A stretch of 64,000 nt of DNA, taken from the NCBI RefSeq assembly GCF_000003815.2, contig NC_049995.1:5172729-5236728 (forward strand), read 5' to 3'. A program made the position numbers and the translations under genes. This document shows, piece by piece, positions 1-12,900 of the stretch. Within the stretch, counting starts at the first letter, position 1; every line of letters begins with the position of its first letter. This DNA comes from Branchiostoma floridae (Eukaryota; Chordata; Leptocardii; Amphioxiformes; Branchiostomatidae). The notes under the pieces are model-generated. The model was not told the DNA's origin. It did not search any database and saw only the letters and a program-made list of their open reading frames with translations.

Positions 1-3000
1 AAACAAGACTAAGATCTCCTAAGCTGTTTCCACCATAAACAGCCACATGTGGAGGTCTACAGGACGCGTCCCATAAATGACCAGCTTGCTTGGGAACAAG
101 TTTCAGAGCCAGGCTTTGCACAGAGCTTATGTTCTTTTTCATTTCTAACCTGATCCAGTGCTGCAATTGAATAAAGGATAGAAAATATTTGTTTTTTTCA
201 CCAATATTTAAACGATGGTAACGTCCCTAGAACCAGTGTGGCAATAGCGTTTTAAAAGGTCTGATGCAAAGATCGTACACTGAATGATGTGATAAAGATT
301 TAAGGAGAGAAACGAATGACCTAACTAAAGTACCTTTCCTCCCTCTTGATCACTGCACCAGCAAGTATCATCCCTCCCATCCAAAAGATGTGAACTGGTT
401 GTATTAGAATATGTCGATGACACTGATATGTTGCAATCATTGGTTGTGATCTGCTTCAGACAATCTGAAACACAATTATGTTTTCATAAACATGCGCATA
501 TAGGATGATCCTCAAGAAATTATGTGTAAAAACATTTAGATTAAATACTTAGCACTTAATGATATTTAGATTAACTACTAATTTTTTCCGTACGTACGTG
601 CAATTTGTCCGTACGTTTTTTTGGGAGGCCACGTCCGCCACGTATTTCTAAAAACGTTAATGCTGTACAGGACAAGCGCGTCGCCCGTACTGCATGGCAC
701 GTACGGGGGCGAATCCGCAGCTCGATGGTTCACTAAGTTTTGCCTGCACGTAAAGTTCTACCGCGTGTCTGCGTGCTCCAGAATCCGTCGGATTCTCTAC
801 GAGTTCGTACGGAGGCGGTACGTTCCACTTACGGATCCCAAAAGATTGCCTACGTTTGGCACGTAGACAGCACGTATTTGCACGTACGGCGGGTTGTGCC
901 CTTAGCCTAAGTGTCAATAACATACTCCAAATTTTCCATATTGTTAGATACACTGTGTAAAACTCAACAGTAGCACATAAAACAATGATTCAGCAACATA
1001 CCGATCTTCAGGCGCAGTGGTTCACTCCAAGGACCGTACACTCTGCTCACGGCCGATCCACGAAAGCCTCGCACTTGACACACAACCGCGCACGACTCTT
1101 TTGGTAGAGCCAAGTTATACCGGGATTCCTGAATGTCAGACACAGTAACCCACTTGTCTCCATCATCTTCTTTGAAGTCTTCTTTCTGCCACTGTAGTTC
1201 ATGCCGAGGGATTGGTCCAACGAATACGTTTGCACTTTTGACATCTTCCCAGGAAAGGACAATGTTAGTGCCGTCTATGGTGTGGTCCAGAAATTTTGAC
1301 TGACCTGTAGAAGAATGCATATATACATAGGACAATTAGCTTCAATCACAGATAGAATCTAGTACCTACTAGTAGAATCTACATGAAGAGGTCAGACTTC
1401 ACATTGTAGGGCTGTCCAACCACTCAGTTTATACTCTGCTGTTTGGATAGTGTATATTTAGTGAAATGAAGTAATAGTATACACCGAAATAAAAGAGAAC
1501 ATATCAAATTACTTGAAGAAACTTCTCCTGTTTACAGTGTGTGATTTGGTAGGATATAAAACATCAATAGTGACCTGGAGCTTGAGTCACACACAGCTTC
1601 TTCAGGACCTCCGCAACACTGCTGAAATCTGGAGACGGAAATTCTCCATCACATGGTAGTTTAAGATGACCCTTAGTCGGTGTAGTCTTGGTTACCCTAG
1701 ATACATGTCAGACAGGGGAATACGTTTGTTAAATTAAACTATTGCATAATGTCACAATCCTCGTTGACATTGTCAACAAAGAGACCAAAATACGAATAGA
1801 TTCAAGAGCACCTCAGGAGGAAGCCAACAAAACATAATTGCTTACCTGTCATTTGTAGCTTTAACAGCCTGGAAGTGAAACAATAAGGATGGATGGTATA
1901 AGATAAAAGTAGCGGTATACAACATTTGGTACACGAATATCACAATAAGTGTGGTACTTTTAAAACCGCCTTTTTTTTCAAATTTTGATTTACTAGTACT
2001 TTTATTGAAGCAAAAATCATGGATGGTGAGACCGACCTGTAAGAAGCAGGCTTGATCCGTTTCCTTAGCGACCTCATCTGCATATGACGTGACGGCCTTA
2101 CACGTCTTGAGTTCGTCCTTTCTCTTGGTGTCTTCCTGTTCTAACCTGTCCATCTTCTCCTTCTCCATGTCCCGACTCTTCTCAAGCATGACATCACGTC
2201 TCTCTTGAAGGATGCTGACCAGCTCGTCCATGGCGCTGTTGATTTTCACTCTCATCTGCTCTCCTCCGTTCTGTACAGGCAAACGTTAGTTGTTTCCAAA
2301 TGACGTGATTTATGCAAATGTATGCATGGACAGTGTTTAGTCCATATGAAGAGATAGCACGCTATACCATGCCTAGATTGGGTTCAGTGTGCCTAACCTT
2401 AAATGCTCTTTGGTTAAGATTTGATATTGCTGCATCAATATGCAAATGTATTACAATGCCACCATGTTCCATATCGAACGAACTTGCATTTAAAGCATAC
2501 CTTAATCCATTCTCCCTCTTAAGGCGTACAATGAGGCAATTAGGATAGTTACCTTTACTTGCTGTTTCATTTTATCCAAGTCGTTGATGAATGTTTCCAG
2601 ACTTGACATCCATGACTTCAGCTTCAACACATTACTGCCGAGGTGCTCCTGTCATGAAGAGTAGAAAATCATTTCTTAGAAGGGTATTTAACGTTATATA
2701 CTATACATTGACAAATAATCAATGTGCTACGACATCAACATGTTAGAGATGCAATATTGGCATTCTACAACGCACCATAAAACACAAAAAATACAGTTAT
2801 TTTTGTATTTGCGTGTGTAAGAGAAAAGTGCAAACTTTAACGCCCGTTACCTTTTTGACATTGTACTGTGTGGATAGTGCTGCCACGTCATGTTCCTTAT
2901 GTTCTCCTACCAACTTACAGAGATGGCAGATCGGAACTTCACACACCATGCAGACCAGGTTTACCTGAATTAGGATAAACACTTAGACTTTTAAAGACTG

Positions 3001-4573
3001 TTAGTTAAAGCTCCTAAAGCTCCACTTTATCCTCTGAATGTAGTTCGAAGTGTGCAATGAATTGATGACTGATATACAAGTATGTGTATAGACATGTACA
3101 AGTACAGTCATGCTATAATGCTATTCCTACATTTGTACTGCTATTTCGGCAATGGCACAGTAATGCTTCGGCAAGTAGACAATAGTACAGTGTCTTGGAA
3201 TTGGTTTATACAAACATCTTTTTGCTTCCAAGTGTAAATAAGGTCCCGTAAGGTTCTGTATATAAGTAAATATCAAGTTACCTTCTCATCATCATGTTCA
3301 GAACACATGACGGTTTTCTTCTCAGCTGTTGGTTCCACAAGCTGATGTCTGGCAAAAACACCTTTCCTCGGATGGTAGTTAGACAGGCACGTCTCGCAGT
3401 ACTTCACATTACACTGAACACAGAGCTTCACGGCTGGGGAGGGGGGTTCTTCCTCACAGATCTGACAGGGGAGGACCTGTCCCTCTCCTCGACCTGCATG
3501 GTGTACAGAATGTACGATACGCCAAAAAGCAGTTACTCAAGCAACTGGATATGATTTTTGAAGCGGTCAGACGTTTCAGGTAGCATAGTGTTCCTATATC
3601 CAAAATTTGCCTTCAACTCCTGTGCATATAAATTCATACTTAAGAATAAAATCTGATCATTGTCACTGATAAGTGGTAGTGGATTCTACATGAAACGTCT
3701 GACCGTTTCCAATATCATATTCAGTTGCTTGGATAACTACTTTCTGCCCTACTCATACTATACATGGTTCGGTGCAGTGCAGTGCAACAAGACCAGCTGT
3801 TGCCACGCCAAGTGCATGCAAAGCTTGTATATTATATCCCGAAGGACGTTTATTATATCAACCATACAGAACCAGACCTGCGGCTTTGCGGTACCGTTCC
3901 ACGATGTTCTGGAGGAGGATGTTCCTTCTCGGTGTTGCCGCTGCCCCGCCAGGACTCAGGTCGGCTTCCTCTCTACACGTGGGGCACAGGAACGGCTCCT
4001 CTGTGACGTCAGGGTCGGAAGACTGGGAACTTTGAGAACTAAGAGACCCACTTTCCTTGCCAGGCTCTGAGGCAGCTTCGGCCCCATTATCAGTCTTCTT
4101 AAGAGACCTGTTTTAAGACGTTAAAAAGTACTTGTAAGACAGTCTAGCCTTTTCTTTCCGTCGAAAAAGGGGCGAGCAGAAAGGTGACAATATAACATTG
4201 TGTACTACTGAAGTGACGCCTGTAAAAATGGCGACAAACGTCCACAGTGCACGCTTATATGCTTACGTTGTCTCAGTGACTGAGATATACGTGGCACAAA
4301 GAAAAGAATACCATTATCATAACAAATATCTTTACAGTAATGTCACACGGGAAAGACACATCCATGTTGAATGTGTGGACAACCAGTACTGCCATACCCC
4401 ACCCACCCCTTAGGATTAAGGTTACAAGGATCACGGCGGCAACGGTCTTACGTTTACCTGCGCATGTTGTCAAAGCACCTGCGGCACAGGTTATGCTGAC
4501 AGGGCAGCTGCAGGGGGTCCTCAAACAGGTCCAGACACACGGGACAGGTCAGCTCCGACTCTAGAGCCTCCAT
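1..4573 (-). CDS. TRIM-like E3 ligase (RING, B-box1/2, COS, FN3) with a DOC-like C-terminus; 3' partial
   Basis: Eleven exons on the minus strand: 4573-4458 (ATG), 4107-3878, 3493-3282, 2964-2851, 2648-2553, 2270-2037, 1868-1846 (23-nt microexon), 1696-1575, 1304-1002, 464-334, 160 to beyond position 1. Phases agree at every junction, giving at least 580 residues. RING: CPVC near residue 10, CQHNLCRRC, then a Ser/Glu-rich insert of about 50 residues before the last pair CPTC. B-box1 (CQIC to YHPRKG to H), B-box2 (CSEH, CHLC, HKEH), coiled coil and a COS-like segment with [10 protein letters not shown], closest in my memory to TRIM36/TRIM46. FN3 is residues about 383-483. The last two exons read as a DOC/F5-8-like jelly roll ([35 protein letters not shown]) where a B30.2/SPRY domain is expected. 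Known family role: ubiquitin ligase, often microtubule-associated. The donor of exon 2 (GTCTGG) is weak. The N-terminal domains are near certain; the DOC call is strong inference. Confidence 0.85.
575..895. repeat. CGTA/ACGTAC-rich element in a TRIM intron
   Basis: About a dozen CGTAC or ACGTA motifs lie within 320 bp between TRIM exons 9 and 10. The two ends carry inverted versions of CGTACGTGCAA, so this may be a small inverted-repeat transposon (MITE). No coding sense is convincing. Confidence 0.5.
3530..3740. repeat. Inverted repeat with GAAACGTCTGAC arms in a TRIM intron
   Basis: Arms at about 3530-3577 and 3690-3740 are reverse complements over roughly 48 bp with a few mismatches; the shared core includes GAAACGTCTGACCG and CAGTTGCTTG. 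A diverged copy of one arm lies at about 55940-56010 in the RhoGAP gene, so this is a dispersed repeat, probably part of a retroelement tail. Confidence 0.6.
3765..3870 (+). mobile_element. LINE 3'-end fragment beside TRIM exon 2
   Basis: The stretch matches 7560-7650 on the same strand (shared words such as CAGTG, ACCAGCTG, CGAAGG, TATATC), which is itself the end of a reverse-transcriptase reading frame. It stops only a few bases from the TRIM exon 2 donor, which may explain that weak donor. Confidence 0.5.
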
Positions 4574-6901
4574 GGTGAGGGGTAAAAAAGGACGAAGACG
4601 ACCCTACTGAAACTAGAAGCAAAGGTTTCGGACTCGATACTTCCGGGTGCACTGGCCTGTGGATACCTTTGACATACGAACCTTAGCCGCTATTGTGTTT
4701 GCTTTACTGGCTGCACTGAAACACGTATGAAATTTGGGGTTTTGAAAAAGAAAATATAAGCTATGTTAGGCCCTCTTTTTAATTATAAACAGGACAACAT
4801 AATCTTTTGAAAGACTAGATATGAACGTCTGTAGCCGTCTTTAGGTAGACAACCTACCTAACTTTATTAGTAATCTCCAAGCAGATGTTGGGAAAAAGAT
4901 TGGAATGTTTCCTGGTTAACGACCAGGCTTCTATGATGGTTAGTTACGCCTTATTAGCATAGTAGTTATGAGACTTGAAAACCTGAATATTCCTATGTTA
5001 GATTTAAATTCGTTATCTGATAGTTCTTTTGTCTATCTGCTACTTAAAGGATCGGCTTTACTGACATCTGATATAAATTCCGAAATTCTCTCCATAACTC
5101 AATCATATTTATCCGAAACAAAACGATTTTGAAATTGCTTTTTGACTATCCTTATCATTTACTATTGGTAACATAAGTTTATCCGTCCGTTTCTTTTTAG
5201 AATTCGGCGTTCCCGTACCCGTTTCATCTTTTTTGTCCTATGTTGTGTTGTTATTTTGTCTAGTGGTGTCTTTAATATAAGCCTGTGTGCTTTAGTGGGG
5301 GCACCACTATGTTTTGTACTGTATTAATGTTGCAATAAAAAAACAAATAAGAAAAAAAATTGTTAAGGGAGAAAAACAGGATGTCCTCATATATTCTTAA
5401 CCGACTCGTTTCAGACGGAGGCGATGGTTGCGGTTCGATAGGTGAGTTTATTATGTTCAGGTCGAGAGTTTACAACAGCGGCACTATCTTAGCTCAATTA
5501 AGCCATGTTGATTTCATTATATGGATGACACCCACAGGGAACTCCAAACCTGATGCGGTTCCATGGGGTGTGAACTCATGCTCACCCGAAAGAAGTCTAC
5601 TCTACTCTACTGTACCCTAATAAAAAAAGGCCCCCCTCCCAACAAAACTCTGAAAGTCGCCTTCATTATGAAACCTTAGTGGTCAGGAAGATTGAATAAA
5701 GGACTAAACACAGGGTGTAGTAAACCAAACACTAGATTATCATTTTTGTTCTGTCACACCTTCTTGGACTTTACTTTGGAACTCTATGACGTTAGTATCC
5801 TTGTCCTCAATTTTTATTTAAGGCATACATTTGCTCATTTTACATGTATACAGCTGCTTTGTACGATTTACCGTATGGTTGAAAATTTAATTTTGGGGGG
5901 CCTAAAATTGATGCGCGTTGATGTCATCCATATAATCACATCAACAAGGCCTTACTAAACTTGGTAATAATGAATGAAGCACAATATCATCATCTTTAAG
6001 TTTTATCATTCATGACAGAAGTGTCGTGATGGACCCGGTAGAAACTCAGTATTCGGCCGCTACCTGCTCGGCCACAACCTGAGTGTTGGAGAAAACAAGA
6101 CAAACGTTAGGCACTTACCAAAGTTGTCGTCAGTTCATTACAATATGGAGAATTAGCATGAAAGCCGCTCATCTGTGTTGGTTTGATCCATTTTTTAGTT
6201 TGTAACTTTCATTCAACACAAGCAAGTATTACTTCATAAGGGGGGGGGGGGGGTGAAGGCGGTCATCTACAGAAGAACACGCCAGCCGACACTCAACTGA
6301 GACGGGGGGATATACATTGTTTGTATATATATATCTTGCCAGGCATTTACGATTCATTACTCGAGTCACGTGTCCTTAAAATCACGCGCTCAGAGTAATT
6401 GAATCACCATTCCAAAAGAAAATGGATGTGTGACTGAAAATTCGAGGTGAGCAACTTGTGTTGAAGGAAATTCCAACACGGCAAATTGTGTAACACTCCC
6501 TTGTAGCCATTCCAACGAATTATAAAGAATCCAGTTAACACAAGGTAGCTTAATGCACCTTACCGTGAAAGCCAAAAATCAGTATCACGATATATTTCAA
6601 TTATAGATACAATACAGCAAAATACAGCAAAATATTTCTTATCCTTGTACCATTCCACATGCCTCATAACTATTCGAAGGTATCACCAGGTCAGGTAACG
6701 ACTTACTTAAAGTCACATTTCCAAAACAAGGCTCAGCCGTGCAGTTTGCGGAAACGAAAAATACGTATAAAAAATACACACAAATGATGCCAAAGACTTT
6801 TCTCTTTACGTCTTGTGTACTTTGGTGTTTCTTACATCATACTTTTCGTTACCGAAAGCTGTCCGGTCGGGCCCGGGCGCCCCTGTTGGAATGATGTGAC
6901 A
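4574..6901. other. Intergenic, no gene seen
   Basis: Space between the TRIM start (4573, minus) and the carboxypeptidase stop (6902, minus). It contains the TRIM promoter region, a copy of the dispersed TAATCTCCAAGCAGATG motif at about 4871, a retroelement-like tail at 5200-5345, a run of 14 or more G near 6241, and a short TA repeat near 6325. The open frames here are short and show no family signature. Confidence 0.6.
5200..5345 (+). mobile_element. Possible non-LTR retrotransposon 3' tail
   Basis: A T-rich stretch with a GTGTGCTTTAGTGGGGGCAC segment ends in TTGCAATAAAAAAAC followed by an A-rich tract, the layout of a retrotransposon or retroposed mRNA end. No coding part was recognised upstream. 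Confidence 0.35.
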
Positions 6902-9900
6902 TTATCCTACCAGAAGCCCTGCGAAGAACTCGTCGGCAGAAGGTCGGATTTGGTCGGCAGGTAGGACGAAGCCGTCACGGAGCTGGATGGCGTAGGAATA
7001 CTTGATTCCGGCCACGGTGTAAGCCCAATCACAGCTGGATCCTCCCACCAAGCCGTCTGAAAAAAAAAGCCCCGTTTGAAACATTCTGTTGTCTGATTAG
7101 AACATTCACCTGCGGACATAAAATTACTAGAAATGTAGGAAAAGGTTGGCGACGATTGCATTTTAGTGAAGTTTTCTTTTTGTGGTACAATACGTATTTT
7201 CTGTTCCGAACACTCACTGATGTTGGCGATTGTTCCATGCATGAAACTGATCCCGTTGACAGAGTAGATGGCGCTTACTGCCCTTCCAGCAAGGTCATCC
7301 TAGAGAAGGAATTTCAAAGGAGTTAGTGGATGAGAAAGGTGACAATATTAATGTAGATGCTGAGATTGGCATATCAATTGGTTTCAATAATCGACTACAG
7401 TAGAGTTACCAACCTAGGATTGATGTGTTCAAAAATTCGTATTTTCCCAGAACTATCGTAGAGTGGAACTTGTTATCACCAAGCACATTAGGGGCATCTT
7501 CTCTGGATAGTTTTAAAGAACGCTTGCAGATAACTGTGCAAAAGTTAGGTGTGGCGGATCGTTCAGTGTAATATAACCAGCTGCTGCCGCATCGCGTGCC
7601 TGCGAAGCTGGTGTGTTACGCCGAAGGGCGGTTATACCGGCTATATAGATACAGATACAGATACAGTAGATCGAAGACCTGAGTTCCAGACCAATATCCC
7701 CGCAATAGTACATGTAGATTCTATTTTTCAAAGGTCGAGTTTTTCAACCTCCTTGGTCAGCACTCATCTTCCTCAGGTTTTAAGTAACAATCGAAGGCAG
7801 TGTCCCTCACCTGTTCCTCATAGTCTGGCGCTGAGTTGAAGGTCCAGCCGTGAGGGGTCATCCACGTCTGACCGGAGGCGTGCACGCTCAGGTAAGCCTT
7901 CAGGTTGTCGCTGTTCTCCATGACCAAGTCGCGGACCGCCTTTGTCTCGGGCTCGGAGAAGGCGACCGGTCCGTGGTAGATATCAGAGCAGGGGTCGTCG
8001 CTGGGGCTAGAGCCTGGAAACCACACACGTACAGCTGTCAATCATTATTTTGGTTGAAGGACGTTTATATCCAAACTTTCGTTTACAAGTAAGACGAAGG
8101 AAAACTTAGATTTTACCGACCTTGAAGACAGCAACAGACGTGGAAAACTACTTGTTCCATAATGATTTTGAATACCTCTCAGCAATATGTAAATTACGAA
8201 TTAGTTCGCACCCGTTAGAAATAGAGAGTGGACGATACCAAAAGCTACCTCTTCAGGAGAGATTTTAAGCAGTGCACAACGAATGCGGTGGAAAATGAAA
8301 CACATTTCATTTGTGAACGTCCCAGATTCGATGCCGAAAGAAACAGACTATTCGAAAGAGTGGAAAGGGTTATGTCTGAATCTGTATATAAAAGTCGTTT
8401 ACAGTATAACGTTAGGTCACCTTTATCCGCGGGGTAACCTATATTCGTTGTGTTAAAAAAATGTGTATCGATATCTAGGGATTTCAAATTGAAATATTTC
8501 CAAAATATTGCAGTATAAAGCTACCGTCTTTCGACTTGACGATCCCAAATACCCTATTCTTAAATACAACGGATATACGTTACCCCATGGATAAAGGTGA
8601 CCTAACGTTACTACCAAAGTGTACGTCCCAGTTACGGTTGGCGTCGACTCCGAAGCACAGCCCCCGGACGGAACGAGTTTTTTTCCACATCCGGTCCTGG
8701 TACCACGGAAATAAAAAGTTTTGATGAAAAATCATGCAACAGATTAACCTGTTATGTTGTCACCAAGGACGTCTTGAATAATGTGTCTAAACTTTTACTA
8801 AGGCCACATGGTCTTAATTTTATGGATGACATCCTCTGGAGACCCAAAACTAATGCCCGAGGGTGAAGAAAGAAAGTCCAGTGGAAAATGCTGCTAAAAC
8901 ACAGGACTGAACATCTAGACCCTTCTATCCCAGCCTTGTTTTTTTTCTTCTTATGTTCCCGTCCAGCACGACTGTAAGAGACAACCGTCACCATTTCAAT
9001 AATGTTTTTATGGCCATTCTTGTTTAAAGAGGGGAAGAATGGCGCAGTGGCCCCATGTCCTTAATCGCGGTGGCAAATTTTACCCCTCTGCCGGCTGAAG
9101 TCCCTCCCCAGCTTATGTTACTGTTTTATGCCACCGGAGGAATCTGCTTGGAGATTACCATGTCCTGACCATGTGACCAGGTATGCTGTTGGGTGACATG
9201 TGGCCACAGTTTGTTTTGTTTTATTTTCCAATGCAACGACAGGCGAAAATCAATGAGCGATCAGACATCATCCAGTGTGGCCTTATCTCCAGCCATATCT
9301 TCTAGTGACAGAACCGGATGATCTGCCTGGAGATTAAATTTTTACTGCCTACTGTCGGTGCTCTCTCTACTGCCGAAGAAAATTCGGGGTGGATACCAGC
9401 TCCCCTCTCATGAATATTTCAAATTATCTGGTTGCAAACTAATTTGAACGAAACACTATTTTGTTAACGACCAAAACTCAAACAAGATAGTTTTTAGAAA
9501 AGCTGACCGCGGCCGAAGATGGGAAATTAGAACTGGTTGGGTGTAGTAAGTGTCGTGAGCTCTTTCTAGTGGAGAAGAAAAAAATGTTAAGCCGAGGGGC
9601 TTGGTGGGCATGACTCCACCGTCAAGGAAAGTCGGGCACAACGTCGGAGAAAGGACATTATATAAGATATGTAATCTTTTGTAATCTTTTATAATGTCCT
9701 TGGTCGAAGGCATGGTGAATATCGAACCTAGAACCTCTTGGCTCTGAGCCGAATTTTTAGCCGGGCAGAAAGCCACCAAAATATGCTCGCTAAGCGACCA
9801 CTACCATTGATGACGGACGACTGATGGCGCATGATGTAACTAGCCTACCGACCAATCAGAAAGCTACAAAGGTCGTCTTTTTTCATTGGTTGGCAGAAGA

Positions 9901-12900
9901 ATTGAAATGAACGGGCCAGCAAAAATAAAATGTTTTCCTTCGGAAACATTATATACAAAAGCATGGAAACCACCATAAAAGTCAAGAATTGAAATGCACG
10001 AAGTGACTGTGATATTTCGTTACTTACCTCCGTGTGAGTGAAGACGTATCCGTCAACGTTGGTGACCGGAATGAAGTAGAAGTCCACCTGGTCCATAAGG
10101 GACGTGATCTGGCTGTCATTGCCATAGCCCTCCAGTAACTGGAATGTACATATTTTGCATTTCTTGGGTTGCATTTTACACGCCCTTTTTTGGCCTATAT
10201 CCAAAATTGTAAGTGAAACATACCGTGATTAAAGCACTGTTATTTTCGGAACTACTGGCAGTACTAGGTAACACATGACGTGACTGTATTTTTGCGTAAG
10301 GTAAACGTTGTATTTGCTTCGCCTATTTCTGTATACCCGTACAAGCTGCCTATCCGGACAGATTTATTTGATCCACTCGCACCGGGAAGGGCCCCTGCTT
10401 TTTTCGATAAGTGCGGTGTGTTCTTTAACGTGATCGAGGTGTGGCTGTCCTCAAACAAGGGAGACGGCCCTAACCGGTGAAGCTAGGTACTCATTGTCAC
10501 CTCAGTGAAGTGAGGAAAGTTGTGCAAAGTGTCACAAGTGCACAAGATCGGTGGCACATCAACGATTGGAACCCAGAACAATCTAGCAACCTGACAACTG
10601 TGCCACATGACCCGACATTGCGTCACCAAAGGTTGTCTGTTTTTTGCTGCTTGCTCGATCACCTGGTGACAAATGGCCCTATATGTACTTACGAACTTGA
10701 TGTTGTACATCAGAGTAGCAGACACGATCCAATCCCGGGCGTGGAGCTGTCCCTCCAGTAAAACGGCGGGCTTGTTTCCACCAGCGCTCCCCACCTGTGC
10801 GCGAGAGTAATACTTACATAAATAAGAGACATTACCTTAAAGTTTTGTTTCAACCTATATCGCCGCACAAAACAGTATCAGATCTTCAATCTGGCATCAT
10901 ATTGAATGAATCTTGACAGAGTACTACAAAAGTTCATTCCCGATACAGTGTACATGTACTCAGCTGATGTCAGCACATTTATGAACGAATCATCACACCT
11001 TGATGGCTCTGATATAGTAGCCTTCATACGTGGTTCCGATGGTGAAGACGGACGCCAGACTGGGATAACTCGTCGCGAAGTCTGTTAGCTGCGAATCGAT
11101 CTGTGGAGAGAAAGTTGCGACTCAAAGTCAAAGAAATTAGAAAAGTGGAAACTAATAACATAATGTCTAATGACACGATATGGACAATTATCATATAACG
11201 ACATCGATCAATCCGAAGGTCCCATCTCAATTCGGTTTTGACGCCGTAACACATAATTGCAACGAGCCGGATGTTAAATAAAAAGCACCGGATCCAATCA
11301 GAAGGAGCAATATACAGGGCATTGACCAATCAGACCACGTCCGCCATTTTCGAACAGGAATCATGGGTGAGAGGACTGCACAGTGCATTTCTTTTCGTCA
11401 AATTCGAAACCTCAGACTCATTTTCGAGTCACTGTAAGCTTCCTCCACTGGCTTCTCTGTGGGCATTGACCATTGTCGTAGCTAGGGGCGAACTACCCGG
11501 CATGTATTCCTTTCCCGGCATATTTTTCTTCCCGGTGTATTCCCGGTTAAAAATCACATCTTACCCAGAGAGGCCGGTGAAGGAGGCTACTGTAAGCTGG
11601 GTAAGTCCAAGAGCAACAATCAGTGGCTGACGGTCGGAAAGTTGAACATTTTGACCGGGAAAAAATGGGCAAAGCGGAACCTCGGGTAGTTTGGATAGGC
11701 TATATGGTAATATGATTCATGACCAGTGGATTAGGTAGTTATATATAGCAAATGACTTGGTGTTATTACACCATATACACCTCGGGGCGGGTCATTAAGC
11801 CTTAAATTTCGAATTGCACACGGTAGAATACCTACGTCAGCATAGGTGTTGTAGTCGTCGAAGTTGAAGCCTACGGCGCGAATGTGGCGTGATCTCGCCA
11901 TATTGATGCTTTGTTGAAGGTCATCAACCATCACCTTGTGCAGTACGGAAAAAAAGCATTATTGCCTTAACAAAAAGTACAGTGACTTTCGCATGGTCGG
12001 CTATAAACTACAAAGAAGGGACACAGAAAAAAACTTCAAGTTTTACAGACTAAACAATATAGGATAAAAAATACAATGAGGTGGGGCTAACGTTAACATT
12101 AGTGTCATTATTCTTTCTAATAACAAAACAATCTTTTGTGTATTTGCATGTAGCTATATCAGTATTATGTGTGTGGTCTCAGTATTATAAAAAAACATCA
12201 TTATGATAACCATCATCAAGGGTCGCTAACCATTGCGAATGATTATTCACAGGAAACGACTGGAGACGCGAAACATTCCCGGCCTACCGTGTACTTCATG
12301 CCAGTCTTCTCCAACAGGGTCTTCACTTTCCTGAGGAGATTCTTGGGCACGCGCACATCCACGGGACAGGAGAGGCAGGTCGGGCCCTTCCAGAAGTCAA
12401 CCTACGACAGCAAACAAAATCATTTCGCTCAAGTTAAACTAGAATCTGGGAAGCGAACGTTTGCATATAGAGTTAAAGAAAGCTAGAACTCACTTCCACT
12501 AGATGTTTCATCCACACAAACAAACACTAGTGTAAAAGAATTGGGTGACCCCTGGCCTCCAACCCTTACGACATGGCACGGATTATGAGGATATGGTTTT
12601 ATGACTTTATCTTTTTGTAAATATTGTTTGTATTGTGTGTTCCTGGGGTCTCAATAAAGCAGTCCTATGTCATGGATGAGAGCTATCCTGATGAAAGAAA
12701 ACAGAAATGAACAAGAGTTCGGAGAGCTCATATCTCCATGAAATAGTCTGAATATGTAAATGACCTCCACATTTACATAATTTATGCTTGGTTATGTACA
12801 TCTTTTGATAACTTACGCCGGTCACAATGTTGATTGTCCAATAATTTATCAATTAGAAGAATTATAGCACTTTTACATGAATTATGCAAATTATAATTAG

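Noticed and set aside
657-953. 98-codon minus-strand frame near the window start
   Set aside because: It crosses the ACGTAC-rich repeat, has no domain signature and lies between two well-supported TRIM exons.
6241-6254. G run as a functional quadruplex
   Set aside because: A simple homopolymer of uncertain true length, with no conserved context; similar runs end the piggyBac-like element.
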